A program made the translations under genes and the position numbers. Shown here in pieces: positions 8,469-16,465 of a DNA stretch of 64,000 nucleotides. Every line of letters begins with the position of its first letter. Position 1 is the first letter of the stretch. Below the pieces are notes generated by a model that did no database searches, was not told the origin of the DNA, and saw nothing but the letters and a program-made list of their open reading frames with translations. Source of the stretch: Sulfitobacter dubius (GTDB taxonomy: Bacteria > Pseudomonadota > Alphaproteobacteria > Rhodobacterales > Rhodobacteraceae); the NCBI RefSeq assembly GCF_900113435.1, contig NZ_FOPG01000003.1, forward strand, positions 310,001 to 374,000, in the 5' to 3' direction.

Positions 8469-8949
8469 TCAAGTCAGCACATAGTTTTCCGAGGTTCTCA
8501 TCGCGGGCGCCTCTTGGCCCAAGGCTTCACAGGCTGAAATCTTGATCACACGACACATCGCGTCGAGGGACAGGCCGTTCTGGACGTGGCGAAACGGATG
8601 TGCCAATTCGTTGGTGACGGCTTGCAGGCCAAAGAATACACAGGCGACCACCGCCGCGAAGACCGGGGCGAACCAGCTCGTCGCCTCGATAAGTGCGAAG
8701 GGCAGTAGCCAGCAATAGAGGTATATCGTGCGGCGCACCATGAGCGAGTAGATGAACGGGAGAGGCGTCGTCGCCATGCGTTCGCACCCGGCTCGCGATC
8801 GCGCCAGTGAGGAGAGCGTGTTGGAAATGGTCATCTGCCCAGAGCCATTGATGGCCCCAATGCGCCCTGATCCGGTCAGCCATCCCTCTGAGGGCCGCAT
8901 CTGCTGGGGCGGGGCAGGAAATCTCGACGCGTCCGTTCCAGTTGGTCAC
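8469..8949 (-). pseudogene. Bestrophin-like (UPF0187/YneE) ion-channel family, truncated and frameshifted
   Basis: The C-terminal half of a bacterial bestrophin homologue is clear: AGCERMATTPLPFIYSLMVR, RTIYLYCWLLPFALIEAT, VACVFFGLQAVTNELAHPF and LSLDAMCRVIKISACEAL. The N-terminal half, with the first two membrane helices, is missing. Just upstream the expected PADAALRGMADRIRA segment lies in another frame, so there is a frameshift near 8850. The sequence upstream of 8949 belongs to an alcohol dehydrogenase remnant on the other strand. Confidence 0.7.
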
Positions 8950-8954
8950 GGGCT

Positions 8955-9146
8955 CGCTCCGAGCTGCCTGACTATGTCGAGCGCTATAGGAACGGCGAAT
9001 TCAAGCTGAATGATTTCATCACCCACACCATGGGGCTGGAAGAGATCGATCAGGCTTTCAAACTCATGCATGACGGGAAGAGCATCGGCTCGGTGAATGA
9101 GCGCCTCCCGGTCGCGCCGTCTGTCGGCGCGGCCGGGGCGATCTGA
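8955..9146 (+). pseudogene. Zinc alcohol dehydrogenase (class III / AdhC-like), C-terminal remnant
   Basis: Sixty-three codons read RSELPDYVERYRNGEFKLND, FITHTMGLEEIDQAFKLMHD and GKSIGSV. This is the closing segment of class III-type Zn alcohol dehydrogenases (S-hydroxymethylglutathione dehydrogenase family: '...[25 protein letters not shown]'). A nonstandard 17-residue tail precedes the TGA. Everything N-terminal (both zinc sites, NAD fold) is absent. Confidence 0.7.
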
Positions 9147-9167
9147 AAGCGTTGCTGGAGCACAGCG

Positions 9168-10235
9168 TCAGACCGTCTCGTGCCGCTGCGCATCCCTGAC
9201 CAGTGCGGCCATTCGGTAGAACCCATGGGCCATCTTGGTGAAAGGCGTGAGCAGGAAAAATGCAAGCACCGCGCCAAGGTGGATGACCAAAAGCCCCGGC
9301 ATCCAGCCGGTGCCCCCTGCCGCATAGAGCAGCAGCCCTGATAGCCCGACAAACCCCAGCAATCCGGTAAAGGCTATTTCGCCGCCAAAGGCATTAGTCG
9401 CGCCGAGTGATTTGTCCGAGCGCAACTTCAGCCAGACCATCTTGCTACAGCCCAATACCAATAGAATGCCACCCGAGAGCCCAAGAATCTTTGGTGCCGA
9501 AAACAGCCCATAAGGGGCGGGCATATCCAGCAGATAGTGCATCAGGGTTCCCACGCTGGTCGAAGCGAAACACAGTAGAAAGCCATACATGATTGCCTGA
9601 TGCGCATAGCGGCGGGCGTGCGTGAAGCGGTCTTCGTCTTCAAAGTTGCAGCCGTCGCCGTGGCCGCCCTTGAGGTTGCGCATGTTCGCGACAGAGGCGA
9701 TGGCCCCGCGCAGATGCGACAGGCGCACCGGGGCGCCGCCCACGGTTTGCCAGTAGCGTCGCAGCCCGATGGCGATACTGAACAGCGGAAAAAGAAAGGC
9801 GGGCAGAAAGATCGCCACCATCGCATTGTGGGATAGCACCGCATAGAAGCCTTCGCCTCCTGCAGCGGCCAGCGCACGGGCAGCCCAGAACAGCAATGCA
9901 AAGCCCAAGACAGTGGCGAGCACGATGGCGAGGCCGTTTTTCTGGAAGGCTTTCCCGGCGGCACGTGGAAAGGCGAACTCTTCCCAACTGTCTTGGCGCA
10001 CATCGGCCAAAGCTTGCGGCAGGTTCAGTTCAAACTCATGCGGGGCGGTGTATTGGCAGGCATAATAGCAGCCCCGGCAGTTGTGACAGAGGTTCGCCAG
10101 TTGCGTCAGATCCCCGTCAGAAAAGGCGCGTTCGGCTTGCAGGGCAGGGAACACTGAACAGTACCCCTCGCAATAGCGGCAGGCGTTGCAGATTTCGGCC
10201 TGACGGCGGGCCTCTTGGAGTAGATCAATTTGCAT
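9168..10235 (-). CDS. tcuB: Tricarballylate utilisation protein B (Fe-S / heme membrane electron carrier)
   Basis: TcuB/CitB family, 355 residues. It re-oxidises the FADH2 of TcuA and passes electrons to the quinone pool. The N-terminus has two Cys clusters of the 4Fe-4S kind: ICNACRYCEGYC (about residues 16-27) and LCHNCRGCYYAC (about 49-60). About six membrane helices follow, with several His residues as possible heme ligands. The start (ATG 10235) overlaps the end of tcuA by 11 bp, so the two are translationally coupled. Downstream lies an ADH remnant on the other strand. Confidence 0.9.
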   Translation of the reverse strand: MQIDLLQEARRQAEICNACRYCEGYCSVFPALQAERAFSDGDLTQLANLCHNCRGCYYACQYTAPHEFELNLPQALADVRQDSWEEFAFPRAAGKAFQKNGLAIVLATVLGFALLFWAARALAAAGGEGFYAVLSHNAMVAIFLPAFLFPLFSIAIGLRRYWQTVGGAPVRLSHLRGAIASVANMRNLKGGHGDGCNFEDEDRFTHARRYAHQAIMYGFLLCFASTSVGTLMHYLLDMPAPYGLFSAPKILGLSGGILLVLGCSKMVWLKLRSDKSLGATNAFGGEIAFTGLLGFVGLSGLLLYAAGGTGWMPGLLVIHLGAVLAFFLLTPFTKMAHGFYRMAALVRDAQRHETV

Positions 10236-11610
10236 GGGCTGCGGCCTCCTTGCCTGCGATACGTCCGAAAACGGTGCCGATGGTCATGCCGAAACCGGCG
10301 AGATACCCTTGGCCCAGGATCGACCCGGCCATGGTTTCGCCCGCCGCCCAGAGATTGCTGACAAGGCGGTCGTCGATGGAGCATTGCGCGTTTTCATCCA
10401 CCTTCAGCCCGAGATAGGTAAAGGTAACGCCAGTGCGCAGCGAATAGCCGTAGAACGGCGGCTCGGTGATCGGTCGCGCCCAATTGGTCTTGGGTGGGGT
10501 GAGGCCGGAGGTCGCCACGCCATCAAGCTCGGTGGGGTGAAAGCCGCTTTGATCGCCGCAGGCTTCGTTGAATTCGGCCACGGTCTGCGCCAGCGCATCA
10601 CCGGGCAGGCCCATCTTATCCGCCAGTTCCGCCAGCGTGTCGGCTTTGATCGGGGGGAAGACCGAAGGCATGAACAGGTTCAGCGATTTCGCGTCGATGA
10701 TGACATAGCCGACCTGATCGGGCTGGGCGGCCACCAGTCGGCCCCAAATGGCGTAGCGTTTGGGCCAGACATCCTCGCCCTCATCATAGAACCGCTGTGC
10801 GTCCTTGTTGACGACGATGGAGAAGGGCACGCAATCCAGCCGTGTGACGATCCCGCCATCGAATTTCGGTGCCCGCCCGTCAATGGCGACGGCGTGACAT
10901 TGGGTCGGATCGCCAACCTGTGCGATGCCTTGATCCAGAAGGTCGGCCAGAACCACGCCGCGGTTATAGGGCGTGCCGCGGATCAGGAAATTCTTTGCCG
11001 CTGGCCCCCATGCCCGCGCCAGCCAGTCGGTGTCGGCCTGAAAGCCACCAGAGGCCACGACGACGGATTTGGGCGAGAGGCTCTTGGCGGCCCCCTCGTG
11101 GGTATAGTCCACCCGCGTCACCCGGTCGCCGTCCAACTCCAGATGAGTGACGGCAGCTTCATAGAGCACATCCACGCCCAGCCCTTCGGCGGTGCGGTAA
11201 TAGGCGTTCACGAGGCTCTTGCCACCGCCGCGAAAGAAGGCGTTGGTGCGGGCAAGTGACAGGGTGCCCGACAGCGAGGGCTGAAACCGCACACCATGTT
11301 CTTCCATCCAAGGCAGGCATTCCTCGGAAGAGCGGATGGCGAGGCGTGCGAGATGCTCATCCGTCTTGCCACCTGTCACCTTCATCAGATCGGCGAGGTA
11401 TTCCTCTTCGGTGTAGCTTTCGACCAATGGGCCCAAAGGGCCATGGTGCATGCAGCGGAAGTTGCGGGTGTGGCGCGAATTGCCGCCCCGGTAGGGTATT
11501 GGCGCGGTCTCAAGGATCAGCACGCGGGCGCCGTTTTCGGCGGCGGTGATCGCGGCACAAAGCGCCGCATTGCCGCCGCCGATCACGACGATATCGTAGG
11601 TTTCAGTCAC
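10225..11610 (-). CDS. tcuA: FAD-dependent tricarballylate dehydrogenase
   Basis: TcuA family, 461 residues, related to the succinate dehydrogenase/fumarate reductase flavoproteins; it oxidises tricarballylate to cis-aconitate. N-terminal FAD motif VVIGGGNAALCAAITAAENG (residues 8-27) and acidic ILETAP. The C-terminus has the flavin-binding LWAAGETMAGSILGQGYLAG segment. The start is GTG at 11610 with GGAGAC upstream, overlapping the gntR stop by 4 bp. Order is gntR-tcuA-tcuB. No tcuC-type MFS importer is adjacent; a TctABC system in the same locus probably does the import. Confidence 0.9.
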   Translation of the reverse strand: MTETYDIVVIGGGNAALCAAITAAENGARVLILETAPIPYRGGNSRHTRNFRCMHHGPLGPLVESYTEEEYLADLMKVTGGKTDEHLARLAIRSSEECLPWMEEHGVRFQPSLSGTLSLARTNAFFRGGGKSLVNAYYRTAEGLGVDVLYEAAVTHLELDGDRVTRVDYTHEGAAKSLSPKSVVVASGGFQADTDWLARAWGPAAKNFLIRGTPYNRGVVLADLLDQGIAQVGDPTQCHAVAIDGRAPKFDGGIVTRLDCVPFSIVVNKDAQRFYDEGEDVWPKRYAIWGRLVAAQPDQVGYVIIDAKSLNLFMPSVFPPIKADTLAELADKMGLPGDALAQTVAEFNEACGDQSGFHPTELDGVATSGLTPPKTNWARPITEPPFYGYSLRTGVTFTYLGLKVDENAQCSIDDRLVSNLWAAGETMAGSILGQGYLAGFGMTIGTVFGRIAGKEAAAHAN

Positions 11611-12287
11611 AGCAGGTCTCCGTCATAGGTCTCATCGCGCGTGGGCTGCGCGCGCAGGGCGCGAACCCGGACCCGTTGGGCCGCTTCGATATGCGCGCGC
11701 ATCGCCGCTTCGGCGAGGGCGGCATCACGGGCCTTGATCGCATCCAGAACGCCAAAATGTTCCTCCACCGCTTTCTCGGCACGGTCAGGATCGGTGAGCG
11801 TCGTCGGGCCGAGGATCATCAGCGTCTTTTGCAGCGTATGAATCGACCGGGTCAGAAAACGGTTCTTCGCGGCGTCCAGAAGGGCGGCGTGGAACTGGCG
11901 GTTGAGGGTGAAGGCTTCGGGCACATTGCCCAGGGTGGCAAGCTGCTGGTTCATGTCTTGCAACTCTTCAATCTCGATGTCCGAGGCGGCGCGGGCGGCC
12001 AGCCGCGCGGCGGTGCCCTCCAACACGGCGCGCATCTCGTAGAGTTCCATCACCTCGGCGTAGTCCAGCGTGCGGATGCTTGCCCCTTGGCGGGGAATGT
12101 GGGCAACGACGCCGTCGGCCTCTAACTGACGGATCGCTTCGCGCACGGGGGTGCGGGAGACGCCCAGGCGGTCGGCCAATTCGGTCTCACGCAGCCTATC
12201 GCCGGGGTTCAGCCGACCGGCGCGAAGTTCATCCATCAACTGATTGTAGGCAGAGTTGCCCTGCGGTGTGCGGTCTTCTTCGCTCAT
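11607..12287 (-). CDS. GntR family (FCD) transcriptional regulator of the tcu operon
   Basis: Winged-helix regulator of 226 residues. N-terminal HTH LRETELADRLGVSRTPVREA (about residues 38-57) is the GntR consensus, and the C-terminal all-helical FCD ligand domain follows (YEMRAVLEGTAARLAARAAS). A metal-binding His pattern is visible. The start at ATG 12287 gives a protein beginning MSEEDRTPQG; a longer in-frame ORF would run through the operator. It is first in the operon with tcuAB and divergent from the AbrB-like gene, with a perfect palindrome between them. Likely effector is a tricarboxylate, by context. Confidence 0.88.
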   Translation of the reverse strand: MSEEDRTPQGNSAYNQLMDELRAGRLNPGDRLRETELADRLGVSRTPVREAIRQLEADGVVAHIPRQGASIRTLDYAEVMELYEMRAVLEGTAARLAARAASDIEIEELQDMNQQLATLGNVPEAFTLNRQFHAALLDAAKNRFLTRSIHTLQKTLMILGPTTLTDPDRAEKAVEEHFGVLDAIKARDAALAEAAMRAHIEAAQRVRVRALRAQPTRDETYDGDLL

Positions 12288-12318
12288 GGAAACGCCCCTA
12301 GGTTCGCTATTGCATACA

Positions 12319-12340
12319 ATTGGATACAATCGTATCCAAT
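12319..12340. promoter_or_regulatory. GntR operator candidate (perfect 22-bp inverted repeat)
   Basis: Arms ATTGGATAC and GTATCCAAT around AATC. It sits 32 bp upstream of the gntR start and 38 bp upstream of the AbrB-like start. An imperfect related half (TTGCATACAA) lies immediately to its left at about 12310. Spacing and symmetry fit an FCD-type GntR site that controls both directions. Confidence 0.75.
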
Positions 12341-12377
12341 AGGGGTCAAGCCCGGAAGAATGAGTAGGTGGACACCC

Positions 12378-13424
12378 ATGCGCATTTCCCAATCGACCCA
12401 AAGCCGCTCACTGACCCTAATCCTTGCCGGGGGTGGTACTTTGGCCTTCTGGTGGGTCGACCTACCGCTGCCATTCCTGTTCGGGCCAATGGCAGCCTGT
12501 CTCATCGCGGCGCTATCGAACCTGCCGATCAACGGCTTCGGTCAGGTCTCGGTCGCAGCGCGCACGATCCTTGGGGTGGCGGTCGGCGCCTCGATCACGC
12601 CGGACCTGTTTCACCAGCTTCCACAAATGGCGATGTCGGTGTCGCTGGTCCCGGTCTTTATCGCGCTGATCGGGATTATCGGCGTCCCGTTCTTTCGGCA
12701 TGTTTGGGGGTTCGACGCGCCGACGGCCTATTACGCCGCGATGCCGGGCGGCCTGCAGGACATGGTGATCTTTGGCACCGAAGCGGGCGGCGATCCACGG
12801 GCGCTGTCGCTAATCCATGCGACGCGGGTGCTGATCATCGTCACCCTCGCGCCCGCTTTCCTGACGCTGGCTTACGGGGCCGGGTTGACCAATCCCATCG
12901 GCGCGCCGGTAACAGAACTGCCGGTGAGGGAGATGGCCTTGATGGCCGCCGCAGCCCTGATCGGCTGGAAGGGGGGAGAGCGAATCGGCCTGTTTGGCGC
13001 GTCCATCCTTGGCCCGATGATCGTGACCGCCCTCCTGTCACTGGCTGGCCTGATCCACAGCCGCCCGCCCGCCGAGGCCATCCTTACCGCGCAGTTCTTC
13101 ATCGGCTGCGGGATCGGCGTGCATTTTCTGGGCGTGACATGGGGCGAGCTGACGTGGGTGGTGCTGGCGGGCGTCGCCTATGTGCTGGTGCTCGCCGTCT
13201 TGGCCGCAGGTTTCACCGGCCTCGTCACCTGGGCCGGATTGGGCGATCCGGTCGAGGCGTTCCTTGCCTTCGCGCCGGGCGGGCAGGCCGAGATGACGGT
13301 GCTGGCCATCGTTACCGGGGCCGATCTGGGCTTTGTCATCACGCACCACCTGACCCGCATCGTGTTGGTGATCGTCGGCGCGCCGCTGGTGGCGGGCCTT
13401 ATGGCGCGTAGACGGAAGGGTTGA
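12378..13424 (+). CDS. AbrB family (COG3180) membrane transport protein
   Basis: Polytopic membrane protein of 348 residues, about ten helices arranged as an internal duplication typical of the 'AbrB duplication' family (earlier called ammonia monooxygenase, a misnomer). The motif LPFLFGPMAACLIAAL recurs in the first half, and YYAAMPGGLQDMVIFG pairs with the second-half FLAFAPGGQAEMTVLA. I prefer ATG 12378 (AGGTGG seven bases upstream); ATG 12360 gives six more residues but its purine run nearly abuts the start. It is divergent from gntR-tcuAB, so it may move a related carboxylate. Its end overlaps the convergent 2-hydroxyacid dehydrogenase by 26 bp. Confidence 0.8.
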   Translation: MRISQSTQSRSLTLILAGGGTLAFWWVDLPLPFLFGPMAACLIAALSNLPINGFGQVSVAARTILGVAVGASITPDLFHQLPQMAMSVSLVPVFIALIGIIGVPFFRHVWGFDAPTAYYAAMPGGLQDMVIFGTEAGGDPRALSLIHATRVLIIVTLAPAFLTLAYGAGLTNPIGAPVTELPVREMALMAAAALIGWKGGERIGLFGASILGPMIVTALLSLAGLIHSRPPAEAILTAQFFIGCGIGVHFLGVTWGELTWVVLAGVAYVLVLAVLAAGFTGLVTWAGLGDPVEAFLAFAPGGQAEMTVLAIVTGADLGFVITHHLTRIVLVIVGAPLVAGLMARRRKG

Positions 13425-14373
13425 TCATATGGATCGGTGCGCCTGCCGCATAGGCGTTCACCTGTTCGAAGATATCCGCGAATTGCTTTTCGAATTCGTC
13501 TTCGGTGACAAAGCCGATATGCGGGGTGGCGATCAGCTTGGGGTGTGAAAGCAGCGGGTGGTTGGGATCCGTTAGCGGCTCAGTATCAAAGACATCCGCC
13601 GCCGCCGCGCCCAGATGTCCGGTGTTAAGCGCTTGCAGCAGCGCGTTTTCGGCAATCAGCCCGGCGCGCGAGGTGTTCACCAGTACCGCGCGGGGCGACA
13701 TGGCGCTGAGATCTTCCGCGGTGACACTGCCGCGAGTCTCAGGTGTCAGCCGCAGATGCAGAGACACCACGTCGCAGGACCCGAAGAACGCCGCTCGGCT
13801 CTCGGCAACGGTCTCACCATCGGCTTTCGCCCGCGCGCGTCCGGCCTCGGAACTCCACCAGATGACCTCCATCCCGAAGGCGCGGGCATAGTCCGCCACC
13901 ACACGTCCAATACGCCCATAGCCATAAAGCCCCAGCCGCCGCCCGCGCAGGCTGCGGCCGACGCCCATCTGCCAGTTGCCCGCCTTGGCGCTTGCCATCT
14001 GCTGCGGGAGTTGCCGCATGGCCGCGAGGATCAGCGCAAAGGTCAGTTCCGCCGCCGCATGGTTGGCCCCATCCGCGCCTTTGTTGGAACACAGCAGCAC
14101 GCCCTGATCGGTGCAGGCCGCGACATCCACATGCGGATAGGCGCCGCGTTGCGAGATCAGGCGCAGGTTCGGCAAGCGCTCCAGCAACCCCCGCGTCACC
14201 TTGGTCCGCTCGCGAAAGAGCACCACGCAATCAGCATCCTGTAAACGGTCGGCCAAGATCGCCTCGTCAGGCTGATGGTCCGTCCAGACGGTGACATCAT
14301 GCCCCGCCAGCAGGTCAAAGCAAGGCAACCCGCGCAGGGTGTCGAACCAGTCGTCGAGGATATGAACCTTCAT
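13399..14373 (-). CDS. D-2-hydroxyacid dehydrogenase family protein
   Basis: NAD(P)-dependent D-2-hydroxyacid dehydrogenase of 324 residues. The nucleotide-binding motif is GLYGYGRIGRVVADYARAFG (GxGxxG). The catalytic triad is visible as Arg in VNTSRAGLI, Glu in DVFDTEPLTDPNHPLL, and His in ATPHIGFVTED. It is the last gene of the tctC operon. ATG 14373 starts 9 bp after the preceding small gene; a GTG at 14382 directly abutting that stop is an alternative. The substrate could be a 2-oxo or 2-hydroxy carboxylate formed from the imported tricarboxylate, by inference. Confidence 0.85.
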   Translation of the reverse strand: MKVHILDDWFDTLRGLPCFDLLAGHDVTVWTDHQPDEAILADRLQDADCVVLFRERTKVTRGLLERLPNLRLISQRGAYPHVDVAACTDQGVLLCSNKGADGANHAAAELTFALILAAMRQLPQQMASAKAGNWQMGVGRSLRGRRLGLYGYGRIGRVVADYARAFGMEVIWWSSEAGRARAKADGETVAESRAAFFGSCDVVSLHLRLTPETRGSVTAEDLSAMSPRAVLVNTSRAGLIAENALLQALNTGHLGAAAADVFDTEPLTDPNHPLLSHPKLIATPHIGFVTEDEFEKQFADIFEQVNAYAAGAPIHMINPSVYAP

Positions 14374-14382
14374 CCCGGGCAC

Positions 14383-14541
14383 CTATGCGGACAGCGCGTT
14401 GATCGCTTTGCTGACCCGCTCATGCAGGATCAGCAGATCGGGGTCGCGGTCCTTCTGCGTGCCGATGCTGGCGATCAACTCGGCACGCAGTTTCTCAAGA
14501 TCACGGCGGGCGGTGTGGATTTTCTCGTAATTGGTCATCAT
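14383..14541 (-). CDS. Small helical protein, 52 aa
   Basis: Two helices predicted by pattern: YEKIHTARRDLEKLRAELIA and LLILHERVSKAINAL, joined by a charged loop (IGTQKDRDPD). The layout resembles the Spo0E-like small phosphatase family (helix - loop - 'S..LD..i' helix), but the diagnostic SxxxD is not exact, so I do not name it. ATG codons at 14541 and 14538 are both possible. The gene fits exactly between UspA (8-bp gap) and the dehydrogenase, with no wasted space, which supports it being real. Confidence 0.6.
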   Translation of the reverse strand: MMTNYEKIHTARRDLEKLRAELIASIGTQKDRDPDLLILHERVSKAINALSA

Positions 14542-14548
14542 TCGCTTC

Positions 14549-15364
14549 TCAATGGGACAACAAAACGGGGATTTTGATCTTTTCCAGCACTTCGGCGGTC
14601 ACGCCACCAAGGAAATCTTCGCGGAATTTGGAGTGCTCATAGGCACCCAGCACCAGAAGCGAGGGGTCATGGCGCTCGCAATAGGACAGCAGAGTCTGTG
14701 ACACCGGATGGGTTGTCGGAAAGTCCTCATGCACCGCTTCGACGCCGTGGCGGTCCAGATGGGTCATCAGATCGGCGATCGGCCAAGCGGTGCGTTTGCC
14801 CACCGTCAACACGCTGACCCGGCCATCGGCCTCAAGCAAGCGCAAGCTGTCCGACAGCGCCCGCGCGGCGGCGCGCCCGCCGTCCCATGCCAGCGCCGCG
14901 TGGCTGTGCTGCGCGCCTGCGTCATAGCCCGCGGGCACCACGATCACAGGACGCCCAGATTGCAAGGCGATGCGGTCCGGGTGGTGGGTCACATGGGCGT
15001 CATCACTCTCGGTACGGGCACCGACGATCAGCATGTCGTAGTACCGCGCGCCTTCGGAAAGCAGTATGTCGACGCGGCCGGTCTCCTCGCGGAAATCCAG
15101 CGCGTCGCCCAGACCGAGGGCGGGGCGGAGTTCTTTGAACCGGCGGGTGACCTCAGCCAAGATTTCGCTATTGGCTGCCTCCAACAGGGCGCGGGCCTCT
15201 TCGGGGATCCAGCGCGAGCGGCGGTCGATCACCTCATGCGCGGTATGGGCAAGGATCGCCGTGACATGCGCGCCGCGCTGTTTGGCGAGGGAAGCGGCAT
15301 AGCGCAGCGCGGCGACGGAGGCGTCGGACCCGTTGAAGGCAACAAGAAGGTTCATCACGGGCAT
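14549..15364 (-). CDS. Universal stress protein (tandem UspA)
   Basis: About 271 residues, the size of a two-domain Usp. First domain: MNLLVAFNGSDASVAALRYA. Second domain contains ALAWDGGRAAARALSDSLRL and ends LLVLGAYEHSKFREDFLGGV, the G-2x-G-9x-G(S/T) ATP-loop region with partial conservation. Start at ATG 15364, preceded by GGAGGG; its start nearly overlaps the prpF-like stop (15366), so it is co-translated with the tct operon. The role in this pathway is unknown. Confidence 0.85.
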   Translation of the reverse strand: MPVMNLLVAFNGSDASVAALRYAASLAKQRGAHVTAILAHTAHEVIDRRSRWIPEEARALLEAANSEILAEVTRRFKELRPALGLGDALDFREETGRVDILLSEGARYYDMLIVGARTESDDAHVTHHPDRIALQSGRPVIVVPAGYDAGAQHSHAALAWDGGRAAARALSDSLRLLEADGRVSVLTVGKRTAWPIADLMTHLDRHGVEAVHEDFPTTHPVSQTLLSYCERHDPSLLVLGAYEHSKFREDFLGGVTAEVLEKIKIPVLLSH

Positions 15365-15365
15365 G

Positions 15366-16454
15366 TCAGCGACCCTCCCAAATGCGTGAGGGGACAAAGA
15401 CGCAGCCATCCGCCAGCTTGCGCGCCGTCCGCAGCAGACCGGCAGAGTTCAGCGCGAAGCCGTCGGACGTGTCGTAATCCACCAGCACGTCAATCGTGCC
15501 AGAGGCATGTTCGAGCACAACGTCGGCGGGGCTTTGAATGGGGCGTTCCAACAGGCCATCGGCCACACTGCCGGGCGTGAGCGCGCAGGACGCGAGGCAT
15601 TGCGCCCCGGTCACCGCCATGGAGGGGTGCGTGTTCCACGGCATGAAATAGCGTGTCGCGATGGTGCCGCCCTCGCGGGCAGGGGCCAGCAAGCCGAACT
15701 TGGGCGTGACGGATTTCGACACGTCTCCCATGCCCATAGCGGCCCCGGCCTGAAGGCGAATTGCCTCCATCCGCGCGAAGAAACCTTTGTTCGCGTCGAG
15801 TTCGGCGACGCTTTCATACCCCGTCAGGCCAAAGTCCGCCGCGCGGGCGATGACCATCGGCATGGCCACATCCATGCAGGTGACTTCGATCCCGTCAAAG
15901 GTATCTCGGATCTTGCCCGTGGGCAAAAACGCCCCGGTCGAAGAGCCGACGACGCCCATGAAGTTCAGCGCCACGGCCGCTCCGGTGCCGGGCACGCCCG
16001 CGATCTCGGTGTCGCCGTCATAGGTGAGCACGCCGCCGGGGGTCAGAACTTTGGAGAGCACCTTGGCCCCGGTGTTGACGGCGTGGATTTTGACATCCGT
16101 TACATCGCCGGTGGGCTGGACGAGGCCCAATTCCACCGCCGCAGGGCCAACACCCGACAGGATGTTTCCACAGGTCGGTTTGAAGTCGACCAGCCGATCC
16201 TCGACCGAGACTTGGGCGAAGAAATAGTCCACATCGGCCCAACTGTCGTCTGAAGGCGATAGCATTGCGACCTTGGTGGTGACCGCCGCGCCGCCGCCGA
16301 TGCCATCGATGTTGAGCGGATGGCCGGAGCCCACCACAGCGAGCAGCACTTCGGCGAGGGTTTCGCGGTCTTGGGGCAGATCCGCGCGGTTGAAGTATGG
16401 CCCCCGCGAGGTGCCGCCGCGCATGAAGAGATAGGGGATAGCTGTCTGTGTCAT
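15366..16454 (-). CDS. PrpF/GalD-like isomerase (4-oxalomesaconate tautomerase family)
   Basis: DAP-epimerase-fold isomerase of 362 residues in the PrpF family. N-terminal signature IPYLFMRGGTSRGPYFNRAD and NIDGIGGGAAVTTKVAML; active-site region PTCGNILSGVGPAAVELGLV. Members either isomerise 2-methylaconitate (PrpF) or tautomerise 4-oxalomesaconate (GalD). The opening RGGTSRGPYF and the DVDYFFAQV segment look more like the GalD branch to me, but either fits a tricarboxylate pathway. GAGGAG precedes the ATG. It follows the tctAB fusion at an 11-bp gap. Confidence 0.85.
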   Translation of the reverse strand: MTQTAIPYLFMRGGTSRGPYFNRADLPQDRETLAEVLLAVVGSGHPLNIDGIGGGAAVTTKVAMLSPSDDSWADVDYFFAQVSVEDRLVDFKPTCGNILSGVGPAAVELGLVQPTGDVTDVKIHAVNTGAKVLSKVLTPGGVLTYDGDTEIAGVPGTGAAVALNFMGVVGSSTGAFLPTGKIRDTFDGIEVTCMDVAMPMVIARAADFGLTGYESVAELDANKGFFARMEAIRLQAGAAMGMGDVSKSVTPKFGLLAPAREGGTIATRYFMPWNTHPSMAVTGAQCLASCALTPGSVADGLLERPIQSPADVVLEHASGTIDVLVDYDTSDGFALNSAGLLRTARKLADGCVFVPSRIWEGR

Positions 16455-16465
16455 CTCTAAACTCC

